Assembly: GCA_029866325.1 (NCBI GenBank) | Contig: JARWZO010000009.1 | Span: 1-64,000, forward strand | Direction: 5' to 3' | Source of the DNA: Fluviicola sp. | GTDB taxonomy: Bacteria > Bacteroidota > Bacteroidia > Flavobacteriales_D > Crocinitomicaceae | DNA length: 64,000 nt | Shown here: positions 61,465 to 64,000 of the stretch, one piece after another | Layout: every line of letters begins with the position of its first letter | Position numbering within the stretch: position 1 is the stretch's first letter | The notes under the pieces: generated by a model | Told to the model about the DNA's origin: nothing | The model's database searches: none | What the model saw: the letters and a program-made list of their open reading frames with translations, nothing else | Program-made: the position numbers and the translations under genes

Positions 61465-63813
61465 ATGGACGCTCGGAATCACAGCAAGTTCCTTTCCTTT
61501 TTCGTACTTTTGAACAAAAAAAATTTGACGCCATTTAACCGACTTCTAACGATTGCATTTCTGAGCATTATACCAATGTCTCTCAGTGCGCAACGTGTTG
61601 GTTTGGTGCTCAGCGGCGGCGGTGCTTCGGGTTTTGCGCACATCGGTGTATTGAAAGCCCTCGAAGAAAACAACATTCCCATCGATTACATCACCGGAAC
61701 ATCCGCCGGAGCGCTTGTTGGATCAATGTACGCCTGTGGTTTTTCACCGGCTGAAATAGAAGCTTTTGTGTTGAGCGACAGGTTTCAGCTCATGACTTCA
61801 GGAGACGTGGAACCGGGTCAGGAATTCCTCCTTCGCGAACCGGAAACCAATTCCGACATGCTTAGTTTTTCTTTTTCGAAAGACAGTATTTTCAAAAAAT
61901 CACTTCCCACAAACTTTGTGCGATCAGAACTCATGGATTTTGAGATGTTACGCCTCTTGGGTATGACAAGTGCAGCCATTGGCGATGATTTTGACAGTTT
62001 ATTCATTCCGTTTCGATGTGTGGCATCTGATATTGCGGCAAAAAAATCAACCGTTTTCAACCATGTTCACCTCAATCAGGCTGTTCGTGCTTCCATGACA
62101 TTCCCGTTTTTCATCAACCCGATACGTGTAAACGGCGTGTTGTATTTTGATGGTGGTTTGTACAATAACTTTCCGGCAGATGTGATGTACGCCAATTTCG
62201 TTCCTGATTTTATTATAGGAAGCAACGTTTCTTACAACGCCGAACCTCCGTCGGAAGACGATTTGATCAGTCAAATTACCAATATGCTTGTGAGTTATTC
62301 AGATTTTTCCCTGCCTTGCGAAGAAGGAATCATGATTCAACCAAAAACCACAGTCAAAACCTTCGATTTTACGGATGTAAAAAAGGCAATCGACGACGGA
62401 TATCAGGCAACGCTTCTGCAAATCGACTCGATCAAACTATCCATCGAAAAACGCGTTACCGCTGAAGAATTAACCTTGCGAAGGGCTGCTTTCAGGAAGA
62501 AAGTTCCCGATTTATTGATCTCGGAAGTCAATACACGTTTCAAAAACGGCGTCGACCAAAGTTATGTACGGAAATCTATTTTGAAAAATTCAAAACAACA
62601 ACTCATCGGACCAAAGCGCTTTGAACGCCGTTATTTCCGTACCTACGCCACACCGCAAATCCAGTACCTCTACCCTACTTTAACAAAGAATTCCGATACT
62701 ACTTATTCGTTGGATTTATACGTGAAAAAATCAAAGGATTTTCGCCTCGACATTGGTGGATTGGTTTGTTCACGTGCGGTAAATACCGGTTTTGTGCAAC
62801 TCAACTACATGCATTTGGGAAGAGCGGCAGTAGATGCACATGTGAATTCTTATTTCGGGAAGTTTTACGGTTCGGGAAAAGCAATGCTAGACATTCATTT
62901 ACCTTCCTATTATCCGATTTCTTTTTCGGCTTACGGTGTGTTAAATCGTTGGGATTATTTTAAAAGTTTTGCCACTTTTTTCGAAGATGTAAAACCGTCT
63001 TTTCTAGTCCAAAACGAGAAATATTATGGAATCCAGTTCCGTCAACCCATCTTTAACAATTCCAAAAGCACGCTCGATTTCAGACATGTGCAAATGGAAG
63101 ATAAGTATTACCAAACCGAAGCATTTACCAATAAAGATACTGCCGACATTACGCTTTTTAAAGGAAATGTATTGAGTTGGACATTGGAACAAAACTCACT
63201 CAACCGCAAGCAGTTTGCTTCGGAAGGAACCTTGTTTATGTTGCGTTTCCGTTATGTACATGGGACTGAGAATAGCATTTCGGGCTCTACTTCTGCAGAT
63301 ACTTACGACTATCGCAAAAAACATAGCTGGATCAATTTCAACGGCGAATTTAAAACCTTTCCGTTTGCGTTTCCCAATTTCAAATTCGGAATCCATGCCG
63401 TTGCCAACATTACAAGTCAATCCTTGTTTAAAAATTATACGGCCAGTATTCTCAGCATGAATAGCTTTCAGCCGATTCCCGATATGCAAACCTATTTCCT
63501 GCCCGAATACAGATCACCGCAACATATCGGTGCAGGAGTAAATATCATTTTCACAATTCTGAAAAACATCGATATCCGGTTCGACGGCTATCTATATCAG
63601 CCCTTTGTGCAACTGGTGGTTTACGATGATGGCACCTTTGGCTATTCAAAACTGTTTAAAGGTGAAACACAAGCAGCTTCGCTTTCGGGTATTTACCATT
63701 CGCGTGTCGGTCCGCTGCGGCTTACGCTCAATTATTTCCCGCTGCAAAAAATTCCGCTCAGCTTTCAGGCTAGTTACGGATACGTACTCTTCAATGAACG
63801 TGCAACACGATAG
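61465..63813 (+). CDS. patatin-like phospholipase with C-terminal outer-membrane barrel
   Basis: 782 residues with ATG 61465. Patatin domain at about 45-270: oxyanion loop SGGGASGFAHIG (50-61), nucleophile Ser80 in GTSAG and Asp229 in YFDGGLYNNFP. After a linker region the C-terminal 400 residues look like a surface-antigen-type barrel ending LSFQASYGYVLFNE. This resembles patatin autotransporters (PlpD, type Vd) that hydrolyse phospholipids. The start is uncertain: TTG 61525 gives a shorter signal peptide (LTPFNRLLTIAFLSIIPMSLSAQ) and lies just after the box TACTTTTG (61505-61512). Confidence 0.85.
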   Translation: MDARNHSKFLSFFVLLNKKNLTPFNRLLTIAFLSIIPMSLSAQRVGLVLSGGGASGFAHIGVLKALEENNIPIDYITGTSAGALVGSMYACGFSPAEIEAFVLSDRFQLMTSGDVEPGQEFLLREPETNSDMLSFSFSKDSIFKKSLPTNFVRSELMDFEMLRLLGMTSAAIGDDFDSLFIPFRCVASDIAAKKSTVFNHVHLNQAVRASMTFPFFINPIRVNGVLYFDGGLYNNFPADVMYANFVPDFIIGSNVSYNAEPPSEDDLISQITNMLVSYSDFSLPCEEGIMIQPKTTVKTFDFTDVKKAIDDGYQATLLQIDSIKLSIEKRVTAEELTLRRAAFRKKVPDLLISEVNTRFKNGVDQSYVRKSILKNSKQQLIGPKRFERRYFRTYATPQIQYLYPTLTKNSDTTYSLDLYVKKSKDFRLDIGGLVCSRAVNTGFVQLNYMHLGRAAVDAHVNSYFGKFYGSGKAMLDIHLPSYYPISFSAYGVLNRWDYFKSFATFFEDVKPSFLVQNEKYYGIQFRQPIFNNSKSTLDFRHVQMEDKYYQTEAFTNKDTADITLFKGNVLSWTLEQNSLNRKQFASEGTLFMLRFRYVHGTENSISGSTSADTYDYRKKHSWINFNGEFKTFPFAFPNFKFGIHAVANITSQSLFKNYTASILSMNSFQPIPDMQTYFLPEYRSPQHIGAGVNIIFTILKNIDIRFDGYLYQPFVQLVVYDDGTFGYSKLFKGETQAASLSGIYHSRVGPLRLTLNYFPLQKIPLSFQASYGYVLFNERATR

Positions 63814-63843
63814 TTGAAAAATCCGGCTGATTTTCTATTTTTG
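63814..63843 (+). promoter_or_regulatory. promoter of the VOC-family gene
   Basis: TTG (63814-63816), 19-base spacer, TATTTTTG (63836-63843): full consensus. The ATG lies 23 bases further. Confidence 0.7.
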
Positions 63844-63866
63844 ACCTCAAATTTAGTCTCAGTAGC

Positions 63867-64000
63867 ATGTCAAAAATTATCTGCGGAATTCAGCAAATGG
63901 GAATTGGAGTGCCCGATGTACCTTCTATCTGGAAATGGTATCGTGAACACTTCGGTGTAGATGTACGCATCTTCGAAGAAGCAGCCGAAGCACCGTTAAT
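63867..64000 (+). CDS. VOC-family protein, 5' part only
   Basis: The gene runs off the window end; 44 codons are visible. MSKIICGIQQMGIGVPDVPSIWKWYREHFGVDVRIFEEAAEAPL shows the first beta-alpha-beta unit of a vicinal oxygen chelate (glyoxalase/bleomycin-resistance) domain: the GIQQMGIGVPDVPSIWKWYREHFG part is the usual first metal-side strand and helix. Type of reaction cannot be told from this fragment. Confidence 0.7.
   Translation, partial: MSKIICGIQQMGIGVPDVPSIWKWYREHFGVDVRIFEEAAEAPL

Noticed and set aside
61291-61482. 64-codon N-terminal extension of the THUMP methyltransferase
   Set aside because: It is basic, without similarity to the family, and overlaps the patatin gene's start region.

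Overview
The window reads as chromosomal DNA of a member of the Bacteroidota, most likely Flavobacteriales (Fluviicola/Crocinitomicaceae-like, an inference). The signs are: type IX secretion (a PorQ homologue, several secreted proteins with type A or gliding-type B C-terminal sorting domains), TonB-dependent receptors with an N-terminal carboxypeptidase-like domain, many lipoproteins, DUF4924, SiaC and head-GIN families, and promoters of the Bacteroidota form TTG-N19/20-TAnnTTTG. Coding density is high. I saw no rRNA, tRNA, CRISPR array or prophage; the one mobile-type gene is a REP-associated tyrosine transposase (RAYT) at 51-521.

Layout. 1-5.0 kb: RAYT, beta-CASP metallo-hydrolase, GlcD-like FAD oxidase, WYL regulator, DinB protein. 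5.2-9.8 kb (minus): secreted protein of unknown function, a small-protein/OmpH-like/DUF4924 operon, SiaC-like protein, BadF-type sugar kinase. 9.9-16.8 kb (plus): one tight operon of DUF4856 lipoprotein, imelysin-like lipoprotein, a vitamin-K-dependent-gamma-carboxylase-like membrane protein with the catalytic lysine retained, a FecA-like TonB receptor and a Hanks-type kinase. 17-23 kb: Tag glycosylase and outer-membrane protein, PaaY-like hexapeptide protein, secreted leucine-rich-repeat protein, two cold-shock genes. 23.3-25.6 kb: pyruvate dehydrogenase E1 alpha and E2 (E3 is at 42.2 kb). 25.8-30 kb: phosphodiesterase, PorQ, an outer-membrane protein, CMP kinase, ACT protein. 30-41 kb: GIN lipoprotein and PagL-like deacylase, MazG, TonB receptor, a 989-residue T9SS type B protein, M61 peptidase. 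41.1-42.1 kb: Xre/RES toxin-antitoxin pair. 44.3-51.9 kb (minus): lamin-tail protein, TonB receptor, secreted endonuclease I and a 5'-nucleotidase split over two genes, together resembling an extracellular DNA/nucleotide scavenging locus. 52-64 kb: DPP IV peptidase, citrate synthase, two secreted T9SS-type proteins, THUMP methyltransferase, patatin with a C-terminal barrel, and the start of a VOC protein.

Two loci deserve most attention. The 9.9-16.8 kb operon joins a GGCX-like enzyme to imelysin/FecA iron-uptake-type proteins and a kinase. The 44.3-51.9 kb locus can be read as a pathway from DNA outside the cell to nucleoside plus phosphate in the periplasm. The intergenic spaces are also rich in structured repeats: at least five families of short inverted-repeat elements, two of them sharing a CAGC-centred palindrome, in a window that also carries a RAYT gene.
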